Shown here: positions 63,119 to 64,000 of the stretch, piece by piece
How the letters are laid out: each line of letters opens with the position of its first letter
Position numbering within the stretch: position 1 is the first letter of the stretch
Source: Halomarina halobia
GTDB lineage: Archaea; Halobacteriota; Halobacteria; Halobacteriales; Haloarculaceae
Assembly: GCF_029338575.1 (NCBI RefSeq)
Contig: NZ_CP119993.1
Location: forward strand, 1,098,940 to 1,162,939
Direction: 5' to 3'
Length of the DNA stretch: 64,000 nt
Notes under the pieces: generated by a model
Database searches by the model: none
The model's input: the letters and a program-made list of their open reading frames with translations, nothing else
Told to the model about the DNA's origin: nothing
Position numbers and translations under genes: made by a program

Positions 63119-63661
63119 TACATGGAACTACTCTTATAAAAAATATTATATATGGATCATCACTCCTATCAATTTCCTCGAAGGTGATGCTCTCAGCGCG
63201 CGGACGACCCACGGGTGGTCTTGGTGGGGCCGTAGGTACACACAGAAACGCCAGCGATACATAACGGCTATACTATTGTTATTCTATCGTCGTGACGGTG
63301 TTGGGATCGCAGAAGTGAGCGTTGACGCTTGCGCCGGCCGTCAAGGTCTCGAATTCTAAATCCCATAGGACGGAATGTACCACCTGGTCGCGGTGATTCG
63401 GCCACCTGGCAAAACGAATGGATTCGACGCATTCGCCGGGTATTATTACGTATGGATCACCGTAACCGGTCACTGGCTGCTCGATTCTGGTGCTTCAGTG
63501 TAATTCTGCTCTGTAGAAGGGATTTTCCCCCGGCGAATTCCGGCTGGTGGCCTTTTCTCCGTTTGAGAACCGCTGAACGCCTGTATTGAGACTGCTCGGC
63601 TCTCTCCGACATGATTCTGTAGAGTAGAAAAAACTATGGTTTACGAGTGGTACGCCCAAAC
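63119..63661. other. Region without recognised gene, containing a MITE-like unit
   Basis: AT-rich sequence follows the IS6-type end. A 64-codon minus-strand frame (63279-63473) was not recognised. A 126-bp unit with inverted ends lies at 63504-63629. Confidence 0.45.
63504..63629. repeat. MITE-like unit with 15-bp inverted ends
   Basis: The left end TTCTGCTCTGTAGAA (63504-63518) matches the reverse complement of the right end TTCTGTAGAGTAGAA (63615-63629) at 12 of 15 positions. Each end is itself partly palindromic. The unit is 126 bp, has no gene, and ends 33 bp before the IclR start at 63662, so it could influence that promoter. Confidence 0.4.
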
Positions 63662-64000
63662 ATGCCAAAAACGAAGGGCTCAGCACTGATCCAGACGACC
63701 GCGACGAGCTTCGAGATCATCCACGTTCTGCAAGAAAACGGTCCGTGCCGACTCTCGGCTATCGCATCCGAACTCGGCATGCCGGAGAGCACGGTCCACC
63801 GCCACCTGAACACGCTTCACTCGCTCCGATACGTCTCCCGATGCGGCCCGAAGTACCAGATCGGCCTCCGGTTTGCCCGACTGGGCGAGGCGGCGCGAAC
63901 CCGTGACCCGGCGTTTCGCCAGGCGAAAGACTACGTCCGCGAGGTGGCCGAGGAAACTGGTGAACGCGCCCAATTCGTCGTCGAGGATCACGGACTGGGG
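63662..64000 (+). CDS. IclR-family transcriptional regulator, cut by window end
   Basis: 113 codons are in the window, starting MPKTKGSALIQTTATSFEII. The winged helix is LQENGPCRLSAIASELGMPE followed by STVHRHLNTLHSLRYVSR, and the ligand domain begins YQIGLRFARLGEAARTRDPA. The rest of the protein lies beyond the window. It is a different subgroup from the IclR protein at 60930 and its target genes are probably to the right. Confidence 0.88.
   Translation, partial: MPKTKGSALIQTTATSFEIIHVLQENGPCRLSAIASELGMPESTVHRHLNTLHSLRYVSRCGPKYQIGLRFARLGEAARTRDPAFRQAKDYVREVAEETGERAQFVVEDHGLG

Noticed and set aside
1..64000. CRISPR arrays, rRNA and tRNA genes
   Set aside because: I saw no regularly spaced identical repeats and no conserved rRNA or tRNA segments. 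A dedicated tRNA scan could still find one that I overlooked.

Overview
The window looks like accessory DNA from a haloarchaeon (class Halobacteria). Proteins are rich in Asp and Glu, coding DNA is GC-rich, and AT-rich TATA-like boxes sit about 25 nt upstream of start codons (e.g. 22201 before the Lrp gene, 58900 before the universal stress gene), which fits leaderless transcription. The TRAP binding protein carries a twin-arginine signal and an archaeal lipobox. Decayed IS6-type and ISH3-like transposases of haloarchaeal style are scattered through it. No rRNA, tRNA, CRISPR array or core housekeeping operon was seen.

Left part (0.5-27.3 kb): nitrogenous organic compounds. It encodes an ornithine cyclodeaminase-family enzyme, CoA-acylating (methyl)malonate-semialdehyde dehydrogenase, an N-carbamoyl amino acid hydrolase, a DUF1989 protein, agmatinase, three M20 amidohydrolases, a YtcJ-like amidohydrolase, a C45 acyltransferase/amidase, an SDR, an aldehyde dehydrogenase, a nitrilase-family amidase and a DUF1028 protein. 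Three sodium:solute symporters are present, each next to one or two very small membrane proteins. One Lrp/AsnC regulator lies inside. Creatininase, amidase and O-acetylhomoserine sulfhydrylase genes survive only as remnants. Together these suggest import and hydrolysis of carbamoylated or acylated amino acids and amides, with the carbon passing through semialdehydes to CoA esters.

Middle (27.3-34.9 kb): a graveyard with low coding density. It has one intact and one broken PadR regulator gene, two transposase remnants, short hairpins, a pair of diverged 120-bp repeats, and an abrupt junction where a 5'-truncated acyl-CoA synthetase abuts a 5'-truncated AEC permease.

Right part (34.9-59.4 kb): a sugar-acid module. 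A RuBisCO-like protein and a DUF1537 four-carbon acid-sugar kinase form one operon (40148-42863). Around it are a class II aldolase, an iron alcohol dehydrogenase, two paralogous bicupins each paired with a zinc-type medium-chain dehydrogenase, a frameshifted SDR, a 3-hydroxyisobutyrate-dehydrogenase-like reductase, two VOC proteins, a 3-hydroxyacyl-CoA dehydrogenase, an ADP-forming acyl-CoA synthetase, a complete TRAP transporter and a Rossmann/SAF oxidoreductase. The RuBisCO-like protein/kinase pairing resembles bacterial D-apionate and tetronate catabolism; its presence here in a haloarchaeal setting is the most interesting feature of the window.

Right end (59.4-64 kb): an IlvD remnant, an IclR regulator with a motif that recurs at 60.6 kb, another IS6-type remnant, a MITE-like inverted-repeat unit, and a second IclR gene running off the window.
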